Origin: Henningerozyma blattae CBS 6284
Lineage: Eukaryota; Ascomycota; Saccharomycetes; Saccharomycetales; Saccharomycetaceae
Direction: 5' to 3'
Assembly (NCBI RefSeq): GCF_000315915.1
Contig: NC_020187.1
Span: 620,001-684,000, forward strand
DNA: 64,000 nt
This document shows positions 10,778-20,048 of the stretch, in pieces. How positions within the stretch are numbered: the first letter of the stretch is position 1; the number at the start of each line of letters is the position of its first letter. The notes under the pieces were generated by a model. That model was not told where the DNA came from and searched no databases. It saw only the letters and a list, made by a program, of their open reading frames with translations. The translations under genes and the position numbers were made by a program.

Positions 10778-11473
10778 TGTAGTAAACTTGTTTTAAAAAA
10801 CCTTTTTTTTTACTATTACAACTCAACATTTTTAGTTAAAAATTTGTAGACACTAAATATTCTCCGACTAGCTAGCAAAACTAAATGATAAAAACTCCCT
10901 ATAACAAGGAATATTAATGCACATTTTTTAATTTAAACTTTGTGAAACCTGCCGGAATATGATTATATCATTTTCTATTAAGTGATAAGAGACTTTTTAT
11001 CACGTGCCTTATTGTTTAAAATGTGTTTTTCTATTTATATCGAAAAACACTATTTAAGAAATATATTCATTTTAGTTATAGTATTTACTATATATTTCTA
11101 AAAAAAAGTAATCGTCTTTACATCTTAAACACTGTATAACAATGTCTAACTCTCTTGAATCCCAGTAAAATCTTCAAATCATCAGTATCTATCTTCTGGT
11201 ATGACAATAAATGCATGCTAATATCATTTCTTAATGTTAGCATGGGCCACAAATAAACTTCCTAGCTTTAACAACATAAACTTTTCTTTCAAATATCTAC
11301 ACATTAAACTACAAAGTTTAAACTCCTGAAGATATCACACATCCTTCCACCATAATCCATATATTTGTCCCGATTTTCATATCATTAACTACATCATCAG
11401 TTCCCGTTGAATATACATAGATCTTTTATTGGCTCCCCTTTTTTCCTTGTTATTCATCTCGGTGTCCAACAAA

Positions 11474-11705
11474 AATGTGACATAGTGATACTGTCAGTAC
11501 ACTGTGTCAAGGGTTAGGAGCTTACAAGCCCTAACTAAATCCGAGACGTTCGCGTCAACATGTTGCGACGCGTAAACTCGCTTGTATATAAAGCGATGCC
11601 CATGAGGCATCTATATAGAATTACACAGAATAAGATAAGTAAGTTATAGTTATAAGAATAATCAGGGTTATAGTTATCTGTAAAATACTACCTAGATCAC
11701 TATAT
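11474..11705 (+). repeat. Possible degenerate LTR upstream of tRNA-Leu
   Basis: This stretch is unlike its AT-rich flanks. It carries interrupted inverted repeats (GTTAGG/CCTAAC at 11512-11535; CGCGTC/GACGCG at 11551-11572), a TATA-like TTGTATATAAA near 11582, and immediately after it a 6-bp hairpin GATGCC/GGCATC at 11595-11611, a layout typical of LTR U3/R regions. An 8-bp inverted pair ATAGTGAT/ATCACTAT brackets it at 11473 and 11696. No clean TG...CA ends with a target duplication were found, so this is tentative. Confidence 0.25.
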
Positions 11706-11721
11706 AATAAAAAATAGAGTT

Positions 11722-11803
11722 GGTACTCTGGCCGAGTGGTCTAAGGCGCCAGAATGAGGTTCTGGTCTCTACGGAGGCGCGGGTTCGAACCCCGCGAGTA
11801 TCA
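11722..11803 (+). tRNA. tRNA-Leu (anticodon GAG)
   Basis: A full 82-nt class II cloverleaf. The acceptor stem pairs GGTACTC with GAGTATC (discriminator A), the anticodon stem CCAGA/TCTGG encloses loop ATGAGGT with anticodon GAG, there is a leucine-type variable arm, and the T arm GCGGG-TTCGAAC-CCCGC holds a perfect B box. It reads CUC and CUU codons. No intron is present. A T-run (TTTTTT) starting two bases after the gene is the RNA polymerase III terminator. Confidence 0.97.
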
Positions 11804-12280
11804 ATTTTTTCCAAAACATTCCTAGTCACGTGATTGATTTTACTTAGTTTTATTACTTTATTGATTAATACAGGGTTCATCTCCTCCTATAATAATTTAT
11901 TATGGATTCAGGTTGATTATATAAATCACAGACTACTAAATATTTTTTATTAGTAGCCATTTAATAAAAAAATAAAGGATATGCGAAGGCCATATCGGAA
12001 ACAATTCTGATTATGAAATTACAAGATATTTCAATTGGCAAGCTAGAAAGTGATGATGTAAGCATAGTTTACTAAATGGAACCAGGACTTGATATAATTA
12101 TCTCTCAGATCTTATACAGGGGGTAAGTTTTAAGAGAGATACTCTACTCAGCGAAATAAATCAATTTTATCGTTCAACTTAAAGCCCAGGCAATTTCCAT
12201 ATTCTTATATCAAGAATTAATGCATAGTATAACTTAATCTACTTCTTTCGCTAGAGTTTTACATTGTTATTATCTAAACT
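11804..12280. other. Spacer between tRNA-Leu and gag relic
   Basis: Mostly AT-rich. CACGTG lies at 11827-11832, and a 7-bp inverted repeat CTACTAA/TTAGTAG lies near 11931-11955. No gene seen. Confidence 0.5.
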
Positions 12281-13170
12281 TAAGAAATCGCGAAGTCTAC
12301 ACATATAAATTTATTAAAAGAAATTATACATCGTGCTACTGTTGATCTTACATCCAAAGAAATGGCAATAAGTTTTACTAATACTAATACAACCTTAGTA
12401 CCTGAGTTCGGCACAGATATAGAGTTTACTGAAAAATCGTTACTAATACTAGAGATAATTAGAGGCAAACCTCGTTTTGATGGTACTAGTGACGTATTAT
12501 CATTAAATAGTTATGTGGCATGGTTAAACAATTGTAAATTTATTTTTTAAAAATTGAAGGTTGAAGATGAATTTTGGAAAATACGAATAGGAATTGCATT
12601 ATTAGCAGGTGAAGCTTCCAACTGGTGGACTGAAACAGATTACAAGTTCGACACCTTCGACGGTTTAAAAAATTTCTTAGAGAAGCAATTTGGAGGAAAT
12701 ATAAGGCTAAGTATCGCACAAAGATGGAGAGACTTAGTTAGCAACAATGGATATGACGGAGTCGCAGTGAGTTTTTTGCCATATGTTATGGAATATCTCA
12801 CTTTTGAGCAGTATATTATGTTTGACTTGATATATGTATCACCACCTAAGATGCAAATTGAATTACTGTTAAATTTCAATGACTTGAACATTACTTTTTC
12901 ACAGCTGTTACAACTTGCTAGATCCCACAAGAAAAAGGCGATAGGTTCTGCTCTTAAGAGAAAGGGGGAGAGGACAAGAAAACAAAAAAATCTTAACAAA
13001 AGGTAAGAAGATATCCTGTTGTTTGTTGCAACGTTGAAAAATCAGGGCATAATGCTAGTCCTACTGTTTATTTAGTTATGAAACTCCCCTTTTGGAAAAT
13101 TATTGCATACGTAGCCGATGCTAACATGACACATCAAATACAATTTATACAGAATTGGGTCAGATGTTGA
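12281..13170 (+). pseudogene. Decayed Ty3/gypsy-type gag
   Basis: Two pieces in one frame, separated by a TAA at 12548-12550, read as a retrotransposon Gag. They comprise an upstream part including KPRFDGTSDVLSLNSYVAWL and a downstream part including WKIRIGIALLAGEASNWWTE, then FLEKQFGG and ARSHKKKAIG. The F-DG...W...L...A..WW pattern is characteristic of Ty3/gypsy capsid domains. After the frame closes at 13004-13006, the next frame from 13009 continues with CCNVEKSGHNAS, which looks like a CCHC zinc knuckle that has lost its second and last ligands. No protease, reverse transcriptase or integrase follows. The element is non-functional: at least one nonsense mutation, one frameshift and loss of pol. 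Confidence 0.75.
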
Positions 13171-14412
13171 ATAATAAATGCTACTAATATAAAATTTCTT
13201 TAAATCACTTGATTACGTTATTTGTTCAGCCTTCGAAAAAGTTCATATTATATTATACAAAACGAATGTATAAAGAATTTATCTACGTATAAATAATATT
13301 AAAAGAAAAGTGGAAAAAAAAAACACTTTATATGTCTAGAAAAACGTATCCTCTCTAAATTTATCTTTACCAAATCGAATTAATATTGTAATTTCAAGAG
13401 TACTAAATTATCTATAATATATAATGTCATCGATTTGTTGTAATTTGCTTTTGTTGTAATTTATAGCAACTACTAAGAATATATTTAATTTATGAAGATA
13501 GGAAGAAGGTTACCTCTCATTAATCGTAACCCTAAATAATCATTGCAAAGATGTTTAGACTAAATCTTGTACAACATTGTGGTGAGAAGTGCATATCAAT
13601 TTTTTACACGAGATGATCCATGAAAGTATATCCCATTATTTAGTCATAATTGATGTGTCCTTTAAATTGAACACGTTGATTCCCCAGTTTCATATACGGA
13701 ATGTATTTTAGTTAAACAAATATCATTAATAGGTCATTGACAGTAAAAAAAAAATAAAAAAAATAAAATAACAGATTCAAAGATATATACTTTTGAAGGA
13801 AATGCATGACTGACATGAATCACTATATTTGTTTTTTACTATCATATTATTTTCCATAGTATGGATTGCATGCTCTACCCCACTATACAGAATGGCTCAA
13901 CCAGTAACCACAAGTTCTCTCCAGGAAATCAGACAACTGCCAATCCAGATTATAATCTAAACAAACAAGCATTAACCTCAACACCACTTGCTAAAAAAAT
14001 ACCCGACAAGCAAGATAAGAATGATTCACCTGTTCAGATCTCCCACTAGATCTCGTTAATTGTATTTCCTATTCCATGTGTGCCTTCGGTTATATTGGAA
14101 TTTGCTATATAGGGATACGTGGACCTATTTCCGAATCTGTATATCAATATAACTCTAATTTCCATATTTGTATAGTATCATCAAGTATACGACCTCATTA
14201 GGATGTCAGAATTCACTCAAAATCCCTAAACTAGTAACTCAATGCAGAATGCGGTAAAGGGGTGTATCTAGCATAACCAAAAATGGATTGTATATATCGC
14301 ATTAGGACAATTTAATTCGATGAGCTCTGTTTCTGTTTACCCAGAATTGGTTTCAGATTTCCCTAATTGGATACACGGCGTGTTACCCGATCAGGTGCTG
14401 GCAATAAGAATG
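13171..14412. other. Spacer between gag relic and CLB1/2 promoter
   Basis: No supported gene. A 62-codon frame at 13861-14049 (Asn/Thr/Lys-rich, Gag-N-terminus-like in composition only) and a short segment near 14341-14400 reading PELVSDFPNWIHGVLPDQ are faintly reminiscent of Ty1/copia Gag but too short to call. The stretch is probably more retroelement debris. Confidence 0.35.
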
Positions 14413-14478
14413 CCCGATTAGGACAGTTGCCACAAAGGTCGTTTACACTGTCGTATCCTCTTTAGGAAAAAGCAACAA
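14413..14478 (+). promoter_or_regulatory. Mcm1/forkhead-like cluster upstream of CLB1/2
   Basis: Two CC-N6-GG (CArG-like Mcm1) motifs occur at 14413-14422 and 14457-14466, the second running on into GGAAAAAGCAACAA, with a forkhead-like CAACAA just beside it. A forkhead core GTTTAC (reverse of GTAAAC) lies between them at 14441-14446. In S. cerevisiae the CLB2-cluster genes are driven in G2/M by adjacent Mcm1 and Fkh2 sites of this kind. The cluster sits about 350-415 bp upstream of the CLB1/2 start. Binding is inferred. Confidence 0.5.
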
Positions 14479-14828
14479 CATCTTCAATTTCATTTCATTT
14501 TGGGTATTGTAATATTCTTCCAAGATTGAAAATTCTCCGAAAACTCTTTAATTCTGATCTCCAAATCATCATTTAAATATATTTCAAGCCTATTTTCTAA
14601 TTGATAAAGTTCACTTGGCTTATCCTTATTTATAAAGTCTAAAAGAATTGAAAAAAAAATAGAAAAAAAATTTCTAGAAATAAAAGTACAAACTAGATCA
14701 ATACTGGAACTCAGTACCAGGAACTACTGAGAATCTAGAAACTAGGGATAGAATCTTTTATATTTGAAGAAAGAAAGTGTTTTTTTCTGAAAAGCTGATA
14801 AGCTCATATATACATCAATAGCCCAATC

Positions 14829-16337
14829 ATGACTGTCTCAATAGCATCTCCAATGTCAGGAACTAGGTTCTATGAAAATGAAAATCATAATGCAAGTGAT
14901 AAAAATCAGACTAATGCTAATACCCATAGAATGGCCTTAAATGATATAACCAAGACCACAGTTCAACAAAATAGAAAGACTTTCTATGAGTTTTGTAAAG
15001 AAGATCAAAATTTACTATTTGTTAAACCAACATTATCCTTTAAACAAACAAATTCAAATCCTGATATTGAATGGAATCCAAATAATTTAAACTCAGAATC
15101 AGAAAGGAAGAAACATCCTTATTTCCAATATCTGAATAGATTGGCTACCAATAAACAATTGAATAGAAAACCAAGTTTAGTAAAAAGTATAAGTAATAAG
15201 GATTTAGAGTCTTCTATTGATAATGAACAGTTAAATAAAGAAAATAATATTTGTATCTTACGATCCCACAAAGCCAGAGATCGCAATTCAGAAACATTGA
15301 CAAATAGAAAACGATCTAATAGATCATTGGCCATCATATCTACTAATTCATCGGATAATTTAAATATCAATTTAAAGTATTTACAAAAATCAAAGCCATC
15401 AATTAATATATCTGGAATTCTAAAGGAAACAATTAAAGATGAGGCTGAAAAAGTTGATGATAAAGTGAATAAAGATGATGATATAGGTTGGACAGATTTG
15501 GATAAAGATGATTTTGATGATCCATTGATGGTTAGTGAAGATGTTAAAGATATTTTCAAATATTTATTTGAAATTGAATCCACGACACTACCAATTAAAG
15601 AAAGAATCCTTTGCAACGTCAATATTAGAAATAATAGAGATATGTTAATAAATTGGATGGTAAAAATTCATTATAAATTTATGTTATTGTCAGAGACGTT
15701 ATATCTGGCAATAAACATAATGGATAGATTTTTATCAGAACAAATCATTCCTATTGATAAATTACAATTAGTGGGAACATCGGCATTATTTATTGCATCC
15801 AAATATGAAGAGGTTTATTCACCAAGTATAAAATCCTTTGTCATTGAAACTGATGGGGCATGTACAATTTCTGAAATAAAAGACTCAGAAAAATTTATTT
15901 TAAAAATCCTTGGGTTCAAATTAAATTATCCAAATCCAATGAATTTTTTAAGAAGAATATCTAAAGCTGATGATTATCATGTTCAAACAAGAGCCATTGC
16001 TAAATTTCTTTTAGAAATTACAATAATCGATTTTAATTTGTTCGATAAAGCACCATCTATATGTGCGGCAGCTTCCATGTTTTTAGCTAGAAAGTTATAT
16101 AAACGGGGTCCTTGGGACAATAACTTAATACATTATTCTGGTGGTTATACTAAAGAACAATTAAAGCCAATTGTTCAATTAATTATTAACTATATTAATG
16201 GTCCGATCATTCATCCGGAATTAATCAAGAAATATGGATCTAAGAGGTTTGATGGAGCTTCGTTGATTACAATCAATTGGATTAGAGAAGCAACAAAGGT
16301 TGGTTGCGATATAATTGAGCTTTATGAGATGTCATGA
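14829..16337 (+). CDS. CLB2: Mitotic B-type cyclin, CLB1/CLB2 type
   Basis: A 502-residue cyclin (S. cerevisiae Clb2 is 491). The N-terminal regulatory region carries a destruction box RMALNDITK at residues 34-42, equivalent to RLALNNVTN of Clb2, a KEN box at 137-139 and a basic cluster NRKRSNR near 159. The acidic linker GWTDLDKDDFDDPLMVSEDV matches the Clb1/2 pattern W-DLD-DP-MVSE. The cyclin folds span residues about 240-480 with ETLYLAINIMDRFL, SKYEEVYSPSIK and NPMNFLRRISKADDY, the last two nearly identical to Clb2. It activates Cdc28/Cdk1 to drive mitosis and is destroyed by the APC. The convergent partner is CLB5/6, as at both CLB1-CLB6 and CLB2-CLB5 in S. cerevisiae. CLB1 and CLB2 cannot be told apart from sequence alone. 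Confidence 0.93.
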   Translation: MTVSIASPMSGTRFYENENHNASDKNQTNANTHRMALNDITKTTVQQNRKTFYEFCKEDQNLLFVKPTLSFKQTNSNPDIEWNPNNLNSESERKKHPYFQYLNRLATNKQLNRKPSLVKSISNKDLESSIDNEQLNKENNICILRSHKARDRNSETLTNRKRSNRSLAIISTNSSDNLNINLKYLQKSKPSINISGILKETIKDEAEKVDDKVNKDDDIGWTDLDKDDFDDPLMVSEDVKDIFKYLFEIESTTLPIKERILCNVNIRNNRDMLINWMVKIHYKFMLLSETLYLAINIMDRFLSEQIIPIDKLQLVGTSALFIASKYEEVYSPSIKSFVIETDGACTISEIKDSEKFILKILGFKLNYPNPMNFLRRISKADDYHVQTRAIAKFLLEITIIDFNLFDKAPSICAAASMFLARKLYKRGPWDNNLIHYSGGYTKEQLKPIVQLIINYINGPIIHPELIKKYGSKRFDGASLITINWIREATKVGCDIIELYEMS

Positions 16338-16920
16338 TTTTAAAATATTTTCACTTTCCGGTTGTTGTTTTTAGTTTGGGTTTTGTTGTTTGTTTGTTTG
16401 TTTTTTTATTGTCACGTATTACGAGATTTTATCTTCACCAATTACACGATTTTATTCTCTCAACTCTATCTTTACATTACGTTTTGCTCCATGTTTCATT
16501 TTTTTTTCAAAATTTTGAGTACTATTTTGTTTAATATTCTTAAAGTAAGTTTTTAAAATTCAAAATATCTTATGATATTTTTTTTGTCTTATGACTCTAA
16601 ATCTACTATCTTACTTATTAATTTCTATAAAAATGTATATATATTTATAAAAAAAAGTACATCTTTATAAATTTAATAACATTTCTGCATTTATTGATTT
16701 AACTATTATGAAAATTACAAAAAAAAAAAAAAAAAAAAAAAGAATAAAAAAAAATTCTACAAATTAATGTATAAATAAAATAAATGAACGTGTAAGAAGG
16801 AAAATGAACCATAACTTGTCCTTCTTAATGCGAAGATATGCTAAAGCAAAAGAATTAATAAATGAATAATTATTAGTATGCGTAAGGTAAATGTGTATGC
16901 AAGATTCAAAAATTATTAAA
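16338..16920. other. Convergent 3' intergenic between the two cyclins
   Basis: Very AT-rich, containing a 23-base A-run at 16719-16741 and multiple T-rich tracts suited to 3'-end formation on both strands. Short frames here are low-complexity and not supported. Confidence 0.7.
16719..16741. repeat. Poly(A) homopolymer
   Basis: Run of about 23 A followed by further A-rich sequence; a likely site of length error or polymorphism. Confidence 0.9.
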
Positions 16921-18219
16921 TCAATCGAATAAACCTTTAAATTCATCGGCAGATCTATCTCTACACCAATAAAGAACATCGAAAAATACTGCTTCACGAG
17001 AGGATTGTTTGTATTTGATAACTAACGAAGATAAATCAGTAGTTGGAAAAGCAATTTCTTCAATCAGTTCCTTACTTAATTCTTGAAACTTTGTATCGTT
17101 TAAAATATCAATATCACCACTATAATGTTTAACAGTTTCATTCCAAATTCTTTTTGTATCCTCTTTAGATACAACAGAAGCTTTGATATTCGATGATTGA
17201 TTTGATGTAGAGTAAAAAATATGCTTTGCCAAAAACATTGATAAAGCAGCAAGCGTCGAAGGTTTAATATCGACAAATTTATGACAGCAAATGGAATGTT
17301 CTAAAATAAAAGTCCCCATGTGAGCTAATTTTGAATTATATTTATCGGTTTTCAAAATTCTATTCAAGAAATTTAATGGATTACTAGAACTAATTTGGAA
17401 GTTCAAAGAAGAAAGCATATACATTTCAGCTATTTTAATTTCATCTTGAGTGGCAGCACCATCAGTAATATACGAGTAATCAGCCAATTTTGGTAATTTA
17501 ACTTCTTCAAATTTAGCTGCCATGAAAAGAGATGTCACGGCTAATAATTGTAATTTTGACATGGTGACTTTATTTGTGGATAGAAATCTATCCATTATAT
17601 TGATGGCTAGTAATAATGTTTCTGTAGTTAAATTAAATTTTTCATGAACTTCAATTAACCAATCAACAAGAACGGCTCTCATGGCAGGTTTGATGTAATA
17701 TTCTGAATCAATGGCTGTTAAATAGTTTAAAGTAGGGATGGTTTCTACTTCTCTTTGATATAAATAATTGAAAATATCATTTGAATATTCAACTACCATT
17801 TTAATGTCAAGAGATTCTTTTAAATCCAGATCATCCCAATTTTCTTTAAGACTTTTGGACTTTTTAATGCATACTTCGTCGCTGTCATTGGCACATTCTT
17901 CAAAAGATCTTTTCTTATTTGTAGAAAAATTCACCGGCTCGACAGATTTCAACTTACTATTACAATTCTTTATGCTTTCTGGAGTCAAATAAACTTTTGA
18001 TTGTTTTTTATCGGTATTAATGATAAGATCATCAATTGAAACCGAATCTTTTTTCAGATCTAATGGAGTAGGGGTAGTACTAGTAGAATCACAATCCGAA
18101 TAATTTTCTGAAGAAGCTGTTGTAATTGCAATAGTTATTGGGGCCTGTAGTTTGAATATTCTATCATCATCAGTAGAGTCCAAAGTATTTTGTTGTTGGG
18201 TGATAATAATTTCACTCAT
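16921..18219 (-). CDS. CLB5: S-phase B-type cyclin, CLB5/CLB6 type
   Basis: A 432-residue protein when started at MSEIIITQQQ (ATG at 18217-18219), close to Clb5 (435) and longer than Clb6 (380). The frame extends 32 codons further upstream, but that extension is partly encoded by a (TA)n tract, so it is not used. The hydrophobic-patch motif MRAVLVDWLIEVHEKF at about residues 180-195 is the MRAIL-type docking site of S-phase cyclins, replaced by NRDMLINW in the neighbouring mitotic cyclin. Cyclin folds follow with LLLAINIMDRFLS and AAKFEEVKLPKLADY. Basic clusters KKR and KKSKS near 102-122 could be nuclear signals. It drives origin firing with Cdk1. The upstream MCB cluster supports the identity. 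Confidence 0.93.
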   Translation of the reverse strand: MSEIIITQQQNTLDSTDDDRIFKLQAPITIAITTASSENYSDCDSTSTTPTPLDLKKDSVSIDDLIINTDKKQSKVYLTPESIKNCNSKLKSVEPVNFSTNKKRSFEECANDSDEVCIKKSKSLKENWDDLDLKESLDIKMVVEYSNDIFNYLYQREVETIPTLNYLTAIDSEYYIKPAMRAVLVDWLIEVHEKFNLTTETLLLAINIMDRFLSTNKVTMSKLQLLAVTSLFMAAKFEEVKLPKLADYSYITDGAATQDEIKIAEMYMLSSLNFQISSSNPLNFLNRILKTDKYNSKLAHMGTFILEHSICCHKFVDIKPSTLAALSMFLAKHIFYSTSNQSSNIKASVVSKEDTKRIWNETVKHYSGDIDILNDTKFQELSKELIEEIAFPTTDLSSLVIKYKQSSREAVFFDVLYWCRDRSADEFKGLFD

Positions 18220-18867
18220 AATTGTTCTTAATGGATAGATATATATATATATATATGACTTTGTCAAATTGCTTAATGCACGCTTTTGATCCAGGGTTAA
18301 ATAATTTTGAAACAAATGAACCTCAAAAATTAAATAAATATTTATACATATAATATATATATATATTTAATTATTAACAACAAGCATACTTCATACTCTA
18401 TATCCTCCTTTGAAGCTAACTATTTTTTTTTTTCACTATTACTTACAAGCAGTACCTAGAAAATGTCGTAGCTACGCGTGAAACTAGGGCGCGTAAATTC
18501 AAGGATAGGGAGAAATTCCGTGACGCGTCTTGGCGCGTAATTTGTAGAGAAAAAAAACGCGTTTTTCGAGCCCGGGTTGAATTTGAAATAACCCTGGGCT
18601 TTTAGGGTTGGCGCGAAAAATATGCTGGTTATCAGGATATTATATAGTTGAGTAGTACTGCAGAATGCTGTCTAAGGGATTATATAGAACGTTTATATAG
18701 AATGTTTAAAAGTTGAGCATATATATTAAGTTTATGTTGGGAATCTAAATTTCAACTTATTTTATTTTGTGTCACTTGTACTTCTCTGAGACAACTTAAC
18801 ACAATTTTAGTGATTCAATAGTAATTAAGTAAAAAAAATAGTATTCATAGTATATTTGACAACTACA
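18220..18867. other. CLB5/6 promoter region
   Basis: Contains a (TA)n run just upstream of the start (about 18239-18255), AT-rich sequence, then the MCB/SCB cluster at 18474-18618. A short frame on the plus strand begins at 18868, so the region may be a divergent promoter. Confidence 0.7.
18474..18618 (-). promoter_or_regulatory. MCB/SCB cluster (MBF/SBF sites) of CLB5/6
   Basis: Three perfect MCB elements ACGCGT at 18474-18479, 18523-18528 and 18557-18562 lie with two GCGCGT variants at 18489-18494 and 18533-18538 and one SCB-type CGCGAAA at 18612-18618, all within 145 bp. MCB is the binding site of Mbp1-Swi6 and gives G1/S transcription. CLB5 and CLB6 are classical MBF targets in S. cerevisiae. 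The cluster lies about 255-400 bp upstream of the start. Confidence 0.85.
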
Positions 18868-18978
18868 ATGTCACCTGGCAGAGTATTCTGCTTACTTACT
18901 TTCTTGTCTATCTTGGCCAAATCAGTTTCAACTATGTTAGATGCTTTTTGCCCTAATAGTCCGGAGAAGTTTTTTTAG
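18868..18978 (+). pseudogene. Signal-peptide-like short frame, possibly the 5' end of a decayed gene
   Basis: Starts in a good yeast context (ACAATG) and reads MSPGRVFCLLTFLSILAKSV, a convincing secretion signal, then ST-MLDAFCPNSPEKFF and TAG at 18976-18978. The stop lies at a seven-T run (18970-18976); one additional T would keep the frame open for a further ~33 Lys/Arg/Asn-rich codons to TAA at 19074-19076. No homologue recognised. It may be a small secreted peptide, or the broken start of a cell-surface gene whose tail is the segment at 19690-19875. Confidence 0.3.
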
Positions 18979-19689
18979 CTAATCGTCCAAAATCTAATCG
19001 GGTCAAACATGGACGAAACGAAACACGAAATGCCAATTTGTGTAAGAAGAACGAAACTGATCAAGGTATTAATTAACACCAATATATTTCAATTAGGTAT
19101 AAAATATGATATATCCTAATTTGTTCTATCGCATTAAAATGTGTTTTTACTTTTTCTATATATTTTTAAGCACTAAAGTAAAAACGTGTCATTTTTGTGT
19201 TCTTGCTTTGCTTAATATTTCGTTTAGATATACAGTTTAAGTAGACTTACCTTAAGAAAAACTAAGCATTTAGTATCATATCGCGAAATAATTGAAGTTA
19301 TTATAATGTATACCAATTGTAAGAAAATAAAGTGTTTTCTTAATAGAAATAGAGTTCGTGCCACATACTTAACCATTTTCAGTCTGGTTTGGCTCTTAAC
19401 CTTATTATCCACACTTTGTATTGAGTATTAGATTATAGTAATATATGTATTTTTCGTGATAAGAAGACTCGATAAATAAAGTTCTAATAAATCCTAGATG
19501 CCCCTTTAATAATAAAAAAAATATTCTTTTCGGTGACTTGCCATTATTAAATTATTATTCCTAGTATAGAACCAATTTTTGACTATTACTGGACTCTAAT
19601 ATTAAAAATAATAAATTAATCTTTAAGTAATAGCAGCTTGAGTTATAAATGACATTTTTGTTTAATTTAATTTAGACAATAATAACTAG
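18979..19689. other. Spacer with no supported gene
   Basis: AT-rich, with many stops in all frames. It lies between the signal-peptide frame and the hydrophobic-tail frame, and could be the eroded middle of one gene. No motif recognised. Confidence 0.4.
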
Positions 19690-19875
19690 TTCGAAAGTAA
19701 CATTTTAGTAGAACTACATATTACAAGATCTACTACCCAATCGGGAAACTCTCATACTTCAATATCCACTCTAATCGCTGGGATTGCAATTTATGTCTTT
19801 GGAATGTTCTTATTGAATATTACTGCTGTCAGTAGTACTTCAAAGTCAGATATAGCTTTGATTAATCAATTTTAA
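19690..19875 (+). pseudogene. Open segment with Ser/Thr stretch and hydrophobic tail, no start codon
   Basis: Sixty-one codons open without an initiating Met. They read Ser/Thr-rich RSTTQSGNSHTSIST followed directly by a 20-residue hydrophobic segment LIAGIAIYVFGMFLL and a short polar tail, ending in TAA at 19873-19875. The Ser/Thr stalk plus hydrophobic segment resembles the C-terminus of fungal cell-wall or membrane-anchored proteins. Its codon use looks coding-like compared with the flanks. Probably a gene remnant; chance cannot be excluded. Confidence 0.3.
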
Positions 19876-20048
19876 CTACTAAATGTCTATAAACCTCTGG
19901 AATTTTCCTGGGACTTAGCTGGAATCAGGGGTTAATTTAAAAATATATCGTTTTGTTAAGTGGAATAAGTATGATGAACCTTCAGAATATTAAAATATTT
20001 CATAAACCAATTCATAGCTGTCAATCCTCATTATAATATGGAATATGG

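Larger units (their letters stand above)
9907..11721. other. Long gene-poor spacer, MPM1-like to tRNA-Leu
   Basis: About 1.8 kb with no gene I can support. It holds a (TA)n run at 10752-10777, a CACGTG E-box at 11001-11006 and, from about 11470 to 11640, a less AT-rich stretch with hairpins and a TATA-like motif that may be an old LTR (listed separately). A decayed gene or retroelement debris would fit this spacing. Confidence 0.55.

Noticed and set aside
14341..14400. Ty1/copia Gag fragment (DFPNW motif)
   Set aside because: About 18 residues with one suggestive motif; no further collinear match.
18220..18315. A 32-codon N-terminal extension of CLB5/6
   Set aside because: It runs through a (TA)n tract encoding alternating Tyr/Ile and would exceed the Clb5 length; the MSEIII start fits better.
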